This document shows positions 25,329 through 33,116 of a DNA stretch of 64,000 bases, in pieces. Below the pieces are notes generated by a model. It ran no database searches. It saw nothing but the letters and a program-made list of their open reading frames with translations, and was not told the origin of the DNA. The stretch spans positions 1 through 64,000 of the forward strand of contig CAYMIJ010000006.1 in the NCBI GenBank assembly GCA_964390465.1, in the 5' to 3' direction. The translations under genes were made by a program, and so were the position numbers. This stretch comes from JADZAI01 sp964390465 (GTDB taxonomy: Bacteria; Pseudomonadota; Alphaproteobacteria; Micropepsales; Micropepsaceae). Within the stretch, counting starts at the first letter, position 1, and the number at the start of each line of letters is the position of its first letter.

Positions 25329-26389
25329 TGAGCGACCTGGGCGCTCTGGCATCGGATGCCAATGCCGGTGCGGTGCGCGATGTCCACCGCTTCGACGAAA
25401 CGCGCCTGCGTGATTATCTGAAAAGCCATCTCGATATTGGCGCTGACTTTTCCGTGCGTCAGTTTTCGGGCGGGCAGTCAAACCCGACCTTTCTGATTGA
25501 AACGGCGGGGCGCAAATATGTGCTGCGCAAGAAGCCGCCGGGCAAGCTACTGCCTTCAGCGCATCAGATCGACCGCGAATACCGCATCATGAAGGCGCTG
25601 GCGGCAACCGATGTGCCGGTGCCGGTCATGCGCGTGCTGTGCGAGGATGACAGCATCATCGGCACGTCCTTCTATGTGATGGACTTTCTGGAAGGGCGCA
25701 TCTTCCGTGACCCGACCCTGCCCGGCCTCGCGCCAACTGAACGCGCCGCCATCTATGACAGCATGAACGCGGTGATGGCGAAGCTGCACGGCGTCGATAT
25801 CGCCGCCAGCGGCCTTTCAGACTTCGGGCGGCCCGGCAATTATTTTGACCGCCAGATCAAACGCTGGATCACCCAGTATCGCGGCGCCGAAACCCAGCAC
25901 ATCGCGGCGATGGAAACGCTGATCCGCTGGATGCCCGAACACATTCCTGCCGATGACAGCGTCACGATCGCGCATGGCGACTACCGGCTTGAAAACACCG
26001 TGTTTCACCCTACCGAACCACGCATGATCGCGGTGCTGGACTGGGAGCTTTCCACCATCGGTCATCCGCTGGCCGATCTTGGCTACAACTGCATGGGCTA
26101 TCGGCTCAACAATCCGCGGCAGGGCGGACTGGTGAATGTGGACCATGCCGCAACCGGCATTCCTGATGAAGAAAGCTATGTGCGCGCCTATTGCGCCCGC
26201 ACGGGCCGGGCCTTCCCGATCCCTGATTGGGATTTTTACATTGCGTTTGCCATATTCAGGTTAGCGGCCATTTCACAAGGCGTTTACAAACGCGGGCTCG
26301 ATGGCAATGCGAGTTCGGCCAACGCCATTTCGATGAATTTGTGTAGCTTTTTAAGTGAAGCCGCCGCTTCCATGGTGAATGCGCGTTAG
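25328..26389 (+). CDS. phosphotransferase (APH-fold kinase), copy 2
   Basis: A paralogue of the preceding gene (353 residues) with the same motif order: VRQFSGGQSNPTFLI, VLRKKPPGKLLPSAHQIDREYRI, TIAHGDYRLENTVFHP and AVLDWELSTIGHPLADLGYN. The two are clearly related over their whole length but far from identical, so this is an old duplication. The one-base overlap with copy 1 indicates an operon. All catalytic positions are present in both copies, so neither looks dead. Different substrate chain lengths are possible. Confidence 0.85.
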   Translation: MSDLGALASDANAGAVRDVHRFDETRLRDYLKSHLDIGADFSVRQFSGGQSNPTFLIETAGRKYVLRKKPPGKLLPSAHQIDREYRIMKALAATDVPVPVMRVLCEDDSIIGTSFYVMDFLEGRIFRDPTLPGLAPTERAAIYDSMNAVMAKLHGVDIAASGLSDFGRPGNYFDRQIKRWITQYRGAETQHIAAMETLIRWMPEHIPADDSVTIAHGDYRLENTVFHPTEPRMIAVLDWELSTIGHPLADLGYNCMGYRLNNPRQGGLVNVDHAATGIPDEESYVRAYCARTGRAFPIPDWDFYIAFAIFRLAAISQGVYKRGLDGNASSANAISMNLCSFLSEAAASMVNAR

Positions 26390-26494
26390 GACTTTCGCTG
26401 GCTGCTAACAGGATATGAATCTCATACCCTGAATCTGGACGCTTCGGGCAAAGCGAGCCTTAAGCGTTTTCGCTTACCATGCTCCCCAAGAAGA

Positions 26495-28090
26495 ATGTGT
26501 GGCGGGGTTTTAGTGCTCTTTTTCCAGACAAAGGATTTGTCTGATCTTTCGCGTGAGGAAGCGTTGCAACGCCTGGCTTTTGCGGAAGGCCGGCTTGCGC
26601 TTTCGGAACGGAAGGCAGGCACTGGCTTTTTCCGCCGGCCGCTCGGACAGGAAGCGCCGTATTGGTCTCCTGGCCTCTATCGTATCTTGGGGCGCGACCC
26701 GTTCACCGCGCCAGATCCAGCAGCACTTATCTCGGCCGTTGATGCGGATGGCGAAGGCATCATGGTCACGGCGATCGGCAATGTGCTGCGCAATCCAGGA
26801 CCGTTTTTCGTGCAGGGGCGCCTGAAACGTCCTGATGGTAGTTTGCGCGAAGTTGAAATCAGCGGCGATGTTGAAACCGATGATGGCGGGCATGTCGTGG
26901 CGCTGGTGGGCATCATGACGGATGTAACCGCCCGCGTTGAAGCGGAAGAGCAGCTCCGCGCCGCGATGGATGCTTTCAGGCTGCTCACCGAAGAAGCCAA
27001 CGACATGATCTGCCGTCACGATACGGCCATGAAGATTCTTTACTGCTCGCCAGCCCTCACGCGCATGCTGGGTTATGACCCATCCGAAGTGCTCGGTTCC
27101 AGCTTCGTGAAAATGATCCATCAGGAAGATCGGCAGCTTATCGCCAACACACATGCTGAGCTTTTGCGTCCCGGTGCGGCGAAGACAATGACCATGCGTA
27201 TGCGCCACAGGAATGGCGGCACGATCTGGATCGAAACCGTCTGCCGGTCGGTTGCCGAACCGGGCACAAGCCGCGTCGCCGAAATCATTACCGTGTCGCG
27301 CGACATCACGGTTCGTAAAGAACAGGAAATGGAACTGAAGCGTGCGCGTGATGCTTCTGAAGAAGCAAGCCGCACCAAGTCGCGCTTTCTGGCCTCCATG
27401 AGCCACGAATTGCGCACACCGCTGAATGCGATCATTGGTTTTTCAGAGATGATGAAAGACCAGATGTTTGGCCCTCTGCCTGATCGTTATGTCGAGTATT
27501 CTGGCATGATCAATGAATCCGGCTCGCTCTTGCTGTCATTGATCACGGACATTCTTGATATGTCCAAGATCGAAGCTGGCCGTTTTGATCTCGTGCTGGA
27601 AACGATTGATCCCGACGAGGTTGCTGCAAGCTGCCTCCGCGTCATCAAGAGCAAGGCCATGCAGGGCGGGCTGAGCCTTCATACCGAAATACAGGACGGG
27701 CTTCAGATTGAAGTCGACACGCGCGCTCTGAAGCAGATCCTGCTCAACCTTTTGTCCAATGCGGTCAAGTTCACGCCGCAAGGGGGCGAGGTCACATTGT
27801 CGATCCGCGCTGAAGGCTGCAACATCGCCTTTGTGGTGCAGGATACCGGCATCGGCATCCCGGCTGACCAGCTGCCGCGTCTTGGCAATCCATTTGAGCA
27901 GGCCAAACAGGATGCGGCGATTGCCAAGGAAGGCACCGGCCTCGGGCTGGCACTGGTGAAAGCCTTTGCGGGGCTTCATGGCGGCGCGATGAAAATCGAG
28001 TCCACCGAAGGCATGGGCACCACAGTCACAGTCACCCTACCCACCTCTCAGGCTGGCCGCGCGCAGAACGGCGTTCAGCAGGCCGCCTGA
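26495..28090 (+). CDS. PAS-domain sensor histidine kinase
   Basis: A 531-residue probable cytosolic sensor kinase without membrane helices. Two PAS-type domains lie at about 55-150 and 160-285. They are followed by a short coiled linker, the H-box FLASMSHELRTPLNAIIGFSEMM with phospho-acceptor H304, and the ATPase domain (QILLNLLSNAVKFTP, VQDTGIGIP, GTGLGLALVKAF). The H-box context recalls the DivJ/PleC type of alphaproteobacteria. No response regulator is adjacent, so it is an orphan kinase here. The start at 26495 is the best of several, with AAGAAG upstream; a GTG at 26513 is possible. Confidence 0.87.
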   Translation: MCGGVLVLFFQTKDLSDLSREEALQRLAFAEGRLALSERKAGTGFFRRPLGQEAPYWSPGLYRILGRDPFTAPDPAALISAVDADGEGIMVTAIGNVLRNPGPFFVQGRLKRPDGSLREVEISGDVETDDGGHVVALVGIMTDVTARVEAEEQLRAAMDAFRLLTEEANDMICRHDTAMKILYCSPALTRMLGYDPSEVLGSSFVKMIHQEDRQLIANTHAELLRPGAAKTMTMRMRHRNGGTIWIETVCRSVAEPGTSRVAEIITVSRDITVRKEQEMELKRARDASEEASRTKSRFLASMSHELRTPLNAIIGFSEMMKDQMFGPLPDRYVEYSGMINESGSLLLSLITDILDMSKIEAGRFDLVLETIDPDEVAASCLRVIKSKAMQGGLSLHTEIQDGLQIEVDTRALKQILLNLLSNAVKFTPQGGEVTLSIRAEGCNIAFVVQDTGIGIPADQLPRLGNPFEQAKQDAAIAKEGTGLGLALVKAFAGLHGGAMKIESTEGMGTTVTVTLPTSQAGRAQNGVQQAA

Positions 28091-28097
28091 AAGAAAA

Positions 28098-28124
28098 AGG
28101 CAGCGGGTCTCCCCGCTGCCTTTG
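28098..28124 (+). terminator. rho-independent terminator after the histidine kinase
   Basis: AGGCAGCGGG-TCTC-CCCGCTGCCT forms a 10-bp perfect stem with a 4-nt loop, followed by TTGTC. It is 7 bp after the kinase stop and before the convergent acyl-CoA dehydrogenase gene. It may work in both directions, since a short A-run precedes the stem. Confidence 0.85.
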
Positions 28125-28144
28125 TCATCACATGATGGCCTGCT

Positions 28145-29389
28145 TTATTCCGCCGCGTGCTTGCGCGGTTCCGGGTTGGCATATTTGCCATACTCCAGAC
28201 GCGCGATGGTGCGGGCATGAACTTCATCCGGCCCATCGGCGAGGCGCAGCGTGCGCATACCGGAATACATTTTCGCAAGGCCCGGATCGGTGGTGACACC
28301 TGCCCCGCCCCATGCCTGGATCGCATCGTCGATCACCTGCAAGGCCATGCGCGGTGCCGCCACCTTGATCATGGCGATCTCGGTGCGGGCAACCTTGTTG
28401 CCGGCCTTGTCCATCATGTCGGCTGCCTTCAGGCACAGAAGACGCGTCATGTCGATATTGATGCGGGCATCGGCGACGCGCTGTTCCCACACCGAATGGT
28501 CAGAGATGCGCTTGCCGAAGGCGACACGGCTCTGCAGACGACTCACCATGCTTTCCAGCGCCCGCTCGGCAACGCCGATGGTACGCATGCAGTGATGGAT
28601 GCGCCCCGGCCCAAGGCGCCCTTGCGCGATTTCAAAGCCGCGCCCTTCGCCGAGGATCATGTTTTCCACCGGCACTTCGACATCCTTGAACACGACTTCA
28701 CCGTGGCCATGCGGGGCGTCATCGAAGCCGAACACCGGCAGCATACGCACGACCTCGACACCCTTGGCGTTCATCGGCACAACGATCTGGCTCTGCTGAC
28801 GGTATTTGTCGGCCGACGGGTCGGTTTTGCCCATCACGATCATCACCTTGCAGCGCGGATCGCCGACCCCTGAAGACCACCACTTGCGGCCATTGATGAC
28901 GTATTTGTCGCCTTTGCGCTCCATGCGCGTCTCGATGTTTGAAGCATCTGATGAAGCAACGCCTGGCTCGGTCATGATGAACGCCGAACGGATGTCACCG
29001 GCGAGCAGTGGCTTCAGATATTCTTCCTTCATCCAGTCGGCGCCATAGCGCTCGAACACTTCCATATTGCCGGTGTCGGGGGCTGAGCAGTTGAAGACCT
29101 CCGAAGCGAAGCCCACGCGGCCCATGATTTCGGCCAGCGGCGCATATTCCAGATTGGTCAGTCCGCCACCCAGATGGCTTTCCGGCAGAAACAGATTCCA
29201 GAGGTTCGCGGCCTTGGCTTTTTCTTTCAGGCGCTCGACAGCCTGCACGACGATCCACGGATTGCCGGCCTTGCGCGCAGCGGCCATTTCGGCGTCGTAG
29301 TCTTTCTCGGCCGGATAGACATGGGCGTCCATGAAATCGCTGACGCGTTTGATGAGGTCTTTCACCTTCGGGGTATGATCGAAATCCAT
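28145..29389 (-). CDS. acyl-CoA dehydrogenase, ACAD10/11-like
   Basis: A flavin-dependent acyl-CoA dehydrogenase-fold enzyme of 414 residues. Family features are FIMTEPGVASSDASNIET, INGRKWWSSGVGDPRCKVMIVMG, and LGEGRGFEIAQGRLGPGRIHHCMR. The C-terminal QAWGGAGVTTDPGLAKMY and RLADGPDEVH are also present. GRIHHCMR is typical of the ACAD10/ACAD11 and LvaC branch. ATG 29389 with AGGAG 8 bases upstream is preferred to longer starts. In eukaryotic ACAD10/11 this domain is fused to an APH-fold kinase; here two such kinases lie 2 kb away on the other strand. Confidence 0.9.
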   Translation of the reverse strand: MDFDHTPKVKDLIKRVSDFMDAHVYPAEKDYDAEMAAARKAGNPWIVVQAVERLKEKAKAANLWNLFLPESHLGGGLTNLEYAPLAEIMGRVGFASEVFNCSAPDTGNMEVFERYGADWMKEEYLKPLLAGDIRSAFIMTEPGVASSDASNIETRMERKGDKYVINGRKWWSSGVGDPRCKVMIVMGKTDPSADKYRQQSQIVVPMNAKGVEVVRMLPVFGFDDAPHGHGEVVFKDVEVPVENMILGEGRGFEIAQGRLGPGRIHHCMRTIGVAERALESMVSRLQSRVAFGKRISDHSVWEQRVADARINIDMTRLLCLKAADMMDKAGNKVARTEIAMIKVAAPRMALQVIDDAIQAWGGAGVTTDPGLAKMYSGMRTLRLADGPDEVHARTIARLEYGKYANPEPRKHAAE

Positions 29390-29508
29390 ACGGGCGCTCC
29401 TAACCTGTTCATTCATTCTTGAATGAACCGACATTAGCCCGCAGGCTGCGCGAAAGGCCAGCCTGCCGCACCGCCTGATTGCGTCAGGTCAAACCCCTGA
29501 CGTTACGG

Positions 29509-29967
29509 TCACCCTCGCCGCGCCCGGAAGAAGGCGCGCAGCAATTCAGCCGATTCATGCGCCAGATGGCCCTGATGCACCTCAGGCCGGTGATGACAGG
29601 TCGGTTGCTCGAAAAAACGCCCGCCATGCACGACACCGCCGCCTTTCGGGTCGGCGGCTGCGAAATGCAGCGACCCAATGCGGGCCAGCGAAATCGCTCC
29701 GGCGCACATCGCACATGGCTCCAGCGTCACATGCAATGTGCAGCCGGTCAGTCGTTCATTGCCCAGCGCCTCGGCCGCCTCGCGGATCGCCAGCATTTCG
29801 GCATGGGCGGTCGGGTCTTTCAGCTCGACGATCCGGTTTGAAGCCTGCGCGATCACCCGCCCATCGGGCCCTGTGATGACCGCCCCCACCGGCACCTCGT
29901 CGCGGGCCGAGGCGGCCTCGGCAGCGCGCATGGCCATATGCATGGGGTCGTGCGGATCGTGGGTCAT
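29509..29967 (-). CDS. tadA: tRNA-specific adenosine deaminase
   Basis: Deaminates A34 to inosine in the tRNA-Arg(ACG) wobble position. The 152-residue protein has the zinc deaminase signature: H55-A-E57 in DPTAHAEMLAIREA, and PCAMC with C85 and C88. The family start EVPVGAVI and ASNRIVELKDPTAHAE are clear. ATG 29967 is preferred over one five codons upstream. It is divergent from the rRNA pseudouridine synthase gene 50 bp away. Confidence 0.94.
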   Translation of the reverse strand: MTHDPHDPMHMAMRAAEAASARDEVPVGAVITGPDGRVIAQASNRIVELKDPTAHAEMLAIREAAEALGNERLTGCTLHVTLEPCAMCAGAISLARIGSLHFAAADPKGGGVVHGGRFFEQPTCHHRPEVHQGHLAHESAELLRAFFRARRG

Positions 29968-30017
29968 ACCCTCACATAGCACATTCCCGCGCCCGCGCGC
30001 TCTGCTAGAAGCATCAC

Positions 30018-30854
30018 ATGACAGACAAGAACACGACCCCTCCAGAGGGCGAGCGCATCGCCAAGGTGCTGGCCCGCGCCGGGGTGGCCTCGCGCCGCGA
30101 TGTCGAGCGCATGATCGCCGAGGGCCGCGTGAAGGTGAATGGCGAAACCCTCACCACGCCCGCCTTCAAGGTCGCGCCCGGTGCCGTGCTTCAGGTCGAT
30201 GGCCAGGTGGTCGGCGGGGCGGAACCGACGCGGCTGTGGCGCTATCACAAGCCTTCGGGCCTCGTCACCTCGCATCGTGACGAGAAGGGTCGCCCGACCG
30301 TTTTCGATCTCCTGCCCGCCGGCATGCCGCGCGTCATTTCCATCGGGCGGCTCGATCTCACCTCGGAAGGCCTGTTGCTGCTCACCAATGATGGTGCGCT
30401 CGCCCGACGCCTTGAACTGCCGGAAACCGGCTGGGTGCGGCGATACCGCGTGCGCTTCTTCGGCTCCATTCCGCAAAGCGAACTCGACAGGCTGAAGAAC
30501 GGCGTCACAGCTGACGGTGTGCGTTACGGCCCCATCGAGGCCGTGCTGGAACGCAGCACCGGCCAGAACGCCTGGGCCACTGTTTCACTGCGCGAAGGCA
30601 AAAACCGCGAAGTGCGCAAGGTGTTCGAGCATCTGGGGCTGAAGGTCTCGCGCCTCATCCGCATCGCCTATGGGCCGTTCCAGCTGGGCGACCTGCAGGA
30701 AGGCGACGTGGACGAGGTCAGCGGCAAGGTATTGAAGGAACAGCTCGGCCTTGCGAAGAATCCAAAACGTATGAACGCAAAGCCCTCCATTTCCTCCCCC
30801 GTTCAGGGGGGAGGTCCGGCAAAACCGGGGCGGGGGGATAAGGCCAGACGCTGA
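30018..30854 (+). CDS. RluB/RsuA-family rRNA pseudouridine synthase
   Basis: Isomerises a uridine in rRNA (RluB acts on 23S U2605). The 278-residue protein has an N-terminal S4 RNA-binding domain (RIAKVLARAGVASRRDVERMIAEGRVKVNG). The catalytic domain has D113 in SIGRLDLTSEGLLLLTNDG, with LREGKNREVRKVFEHLGLKVSRLIRI near 200-225. The last ~25 residues are encoded by an intergenic-type hairpin repeat (30793-30814) and are probably an accidental extension. Its stop overlaps the rsmD start by one base. Confidence 0.92.
   Translation: MTDKNTTPPEGERIAKVLARAGVASRRDVERMIAEGRVKVNGETLTTPAFKVAPGAVLQVDGQVVGGAEPTRLWRYHKPSGLVTSHRDEKGRPTVFDLLPAGMPRVISIGRLDLTSEGLLLLTNDGALARRLELPETGWVRRYRVRFFGSIPQSELDRLKNGVTADGVRYGPIEAVLERSTGQNAWATVSLREGKNREVRKVFEHLGLKVSRLIRIAYGPFQLGDLQEGDVDEVSGKVLKEQLGLAKNPKRMNAKPSISSPVQGGGPAKPGRGDKARR
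30793..30814. repeat. hairpin repeat inside the 3' end of the pseudouridine synthase gene
   Basis: CCTCCCCC and GGGGGAGG are complementary arms around GTTCAG, followed by CCGG-CAAAA-CCGG. The same CCTCCCCCGTTCA core recurs in the tandem repeats at 44.0-44.3 kb. Here the repeat is in frame and supplies the C-terminal residues of the protein. Confidence 0.65.
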
Positions 30855-31441
30855 TGCGTATCGTTGGCGGCAGGTTGCGCGGGCGGGCGCTGGTGGCCCC
30901 GAAAGACATGCGGGTGCGGCCCACCGCTGACCGCACACGCGAGTCGCTGTTCAACATTCTCGCCCATAATGATTTCGACATCGGCTGGCGGCTTGAGGAT
31001 GCGCGCGTGCTTGACCTGTTCGCAGGCACCGGGGCACTGGGCTGCGAGGCGCTGTCACGGGGTGCGAAGTTCTGCCTGTTTGCCGATGACGACCCGGACA
31101 GCCGCGCGCTCCAGCGCCAGAATGTCGAAGCGCTCGGCCTCACCGGCGTCACCAAAATCTGGCGGCGTGATGCGACCGCACTTGGCGACATGCCAGCCAA
31201 TGCCAATGGCCCTTTCACGCTTGTCTTTGCTGATGCGCCTTATGCGAAAGGCCTCACCACAGCCGCACTCACCAGCGCGCTCAGCGGTGGCTGGATCGCG
31301 CCCGGCGCCTTGGTGGTTGTGGAAACCAGCATCGAAGAAGAAGCGCCCGCAATCAGCGGCCTCACGCCGAACGATGAACGCATCTATGGCGCGGCACGGA
31401 TCAGCCTTCTGACACGCCCACCCGCACCGACGGATCATTGA
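30854..31441 (+). CDS. rsmD: 16S rRNA (guanine966-N2)-methyltransferase
   Basis: Methylates G966 of 16S rRNA on the 30S subunit. The 195-residue protein opens with MRIVGGRLRGRALVAPKDMRVRPTADRTRESLFNIL. It has SAM motif I VLDLFAGTGALGCEALSRGA. The catalytic NPPY-type motif appears as FADAPYAKG, with Ala at the usual second-position Pro. It is coupled to the upstream synthase by a one-base overlap. Its 3' end overlaps the convergent sulP gene by 41 bp. Confidence 0.93.
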   Translation: MRIVGGRLRGRALVAPKDMRVRPTADRTRESLFNILAHNDFDIGWRLEDARVLDLFAGTGALGCEALSRGAKFCLFADDDPDSRALQRQNVEALGLTGVTKIWRRDATALGDMPANANGPFTLVFADAPYAKGLTTAALTSALSGGWIAPGALVVVETSIEEEAPAISGLTPNDERIYGAARISLLTRPPAPTDH

Positions 31442-33116
31442 ACGCATCGTCGATCGAGCGGCGATAAACAACTGTTGGCGGCTTCACACCGTGCGTGATC
31501 AGGTCATGCCGCACCTGCGCCGACGCGCCGGTAATGACCAGTGTCACGCCATTGCGCGCCGACTTGCGCGCCAATCCTTCAATGGTCATCGCTGCTGTTG
31601 AATCCAGAAACGGCACTGCGGTGAAATCCAGAATGAAGGTGCGCGGCCGGTCGGCAATACGTTCCAGCACCGCGCCGATGGTCGAGGCCGCCCCGAAAAA
31701 GAACGCGCCCGAAATGCGATAGATGACGAGATCGCGGTCCGTCGCCAGCCCCGCATCATAGGATGAGCGCGCCTCGCCCTTCGCATCCGCCGTGTCGCGC
31801 GTGATGAGCGCGGCGTGATCGTCCACCCGCGTCGTCTCGGCCATGCGCCCAAGGAACAGCAGCGTGCCAAGCCCGAACCCGGCGAGAATGCCCGTCATCA
31901 GATCGGCAAAGATGGTCAGCAGAAATGTCGCCAGCAGCACCACGGCATCACCGCGCGAGGCGGTCAGCAGCGTGGCGAAAGCGTGTTTCTCGGCCATGTT
32001 CCAGGCGACCACAGCCAGCACACCCGCCAGTGCGGCCAGTGGAATATAGGAAGCCAGCGGCGCGGCGATCAGCACAAAGACCAGCAGAAACACCGCATGC
32101 AGCATACCGCTGACCGGGCCATGCGCCCCGGCCCGTACATTGGTCGCGGTGCGCGCGATCGTGCCCGTCGCGCAGACGCCGCCAAACAACGCGCTCGCAA
32201 TGTTCGCCGCACCCTGCGCCGCCAGTTCGCAGTTGGAACGATGACGCCGCCCGGTCATGCCGTCGGCCACCACAGCCGACAGCAGCGATTCAATCGCCCC
32301 CAGCAGTGCGAATGTCGCTGCATCCGGCAGCACGGCGACAGCCAGCGCCATGTCGAACTTCGGCAAAGCGGGCCATGGCAGGCCAGCAGGCAATCCGCCA
32401 AAGCGCGTGCCAATGGTTTCCACGGGCAGATGAAAGGCAAAGGCGATAAGAGAGGCCAGCACCACCGCGATCAGCATGCCCGGCCAATGCGGGCGCACGC
32501 GCTTCAGCCCTTCGATCAGCGCCACGGTCATGAGCGCCAGCGCAAAGGCGGCGATGCTGAAACTTGGCAGTGCTGCGCCCAGCGCCTCCAGCTTGGGCAG
32601 AAGTGCTGCCGGTTCCGGCCCGCTCAGCGTCAGCCCCAACAGGTCTTTCACCTGCGAAGCGAAGATGATGACGGCGATGCCCGCCGTGAATCCCACCGTC
32701 ACCGGATAGGGAATGAACTTGATATAGGTGCCAAGCCGCAGATAGCCCATCGCCGCCAGCATCACACCGGCCATCAGCGTGGCGAGCAGCAGTCCATCCA
32801 CACCGTGGCGGGCCACTGTCGCCGCGACGACCACAATGAACGCACCGGCCGGGCCGCCGATCTGAAACCGGCTGCCGCCCAGTGCGGAAATCAGAAAGCC
32901 ACCGATGATCGCGGTGATGAGGCCGCGTTCCGGCGTCACGCCTGAGGCGATGGCGATCGCCATCGAAAGCGGCAATGCGACGATGGCGACAGTCAAACCC
33001 GCCACGGCATCGGCGCGCAATTCTTTCAGGCCGTAGCCTTCACGCAGAATGGTGATGAGCTTGGGCGTGAACAGTTCGGCAAAGCTGGGTTCCGCCAGAC
33101 GGATGCGACTGCTCAT
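31401..33116 (-). CDS. SulP-family anion transporter with STAS domain
   Basis: An inner-membrane SLC26/SulP transporter of 571 residues, likely carrying sulfate, bicarbonate or a dicarboxylate. The membrane part (about 30-420) has the family segments VAGLTVAIVALPLSMAIAIASG, GPAGAFIVVVAATVARHG and PYPVTVGFTAGIAVIIFASQ. The C-terminal ~120 residues form the STAS domain (ISGAFFFGAASTIGAVLERIADRPRTFILDFTAVPFLDSTAA). It overlaps mutL by 4 bp and rsmD by 41 bp. Substrate cannot be assigned; no carbonic anhydrase is fused to it. Confidence 0.92.
   Translation of the reverse strand: MSSRIRLAEPSFAELFTPKLITILREGYGLKELRADAVAGLTVAIVALPLSMAIAIASGVTPERGLITAIIGGFLISALGGSRFQIGGPAGAFIVVVAATVARHGVDGLLLATLMAGVMLAAMGYLRLGTYIKFIPYPVTVGFTAGIAVIIFASQVKDLLGLTLSGPEPAALLPKLEALGAALPSFSIAAFALALMTVALIEGLKRVRPHWPGMLIAVVLASLIAFAFHLPVETIGTRFGGLPAGLPWPALPKFDMALAVAVLPDAATFALLGAIESLLSAVVADGMTGRRHRSNCELAAQGAANIASALFGGVCATGTIARTATNVRAGAHGPVSGMLHAVFLLVFVLIAAPLASYIPLAALAGVLAVVAWNMAEKHAFATLLTASRGDAVVLLATFLLTIFADLMTGILAGFGLGTLLFLGRMAETTRVDDHAALITRDTADAKGEARSSYDAGLATDRDLVIYRISGAFFFGAASTIGAVLERIADRPRTFILDFTAVPFLDSTAAMTIEGLARKSARNGVTLVITGASAQVRHDLITHGVKPPTVVYRRSIDDAFNDPSVRVGVSEG

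Noticed and set aside
24231..26389. Aminoglycoside resistance genes
   Set aside because: The proteins share the APH fold and catalytic motifs, but their closest resemblance is to the ACAD-linked kinase branch, and the context is metabolic.
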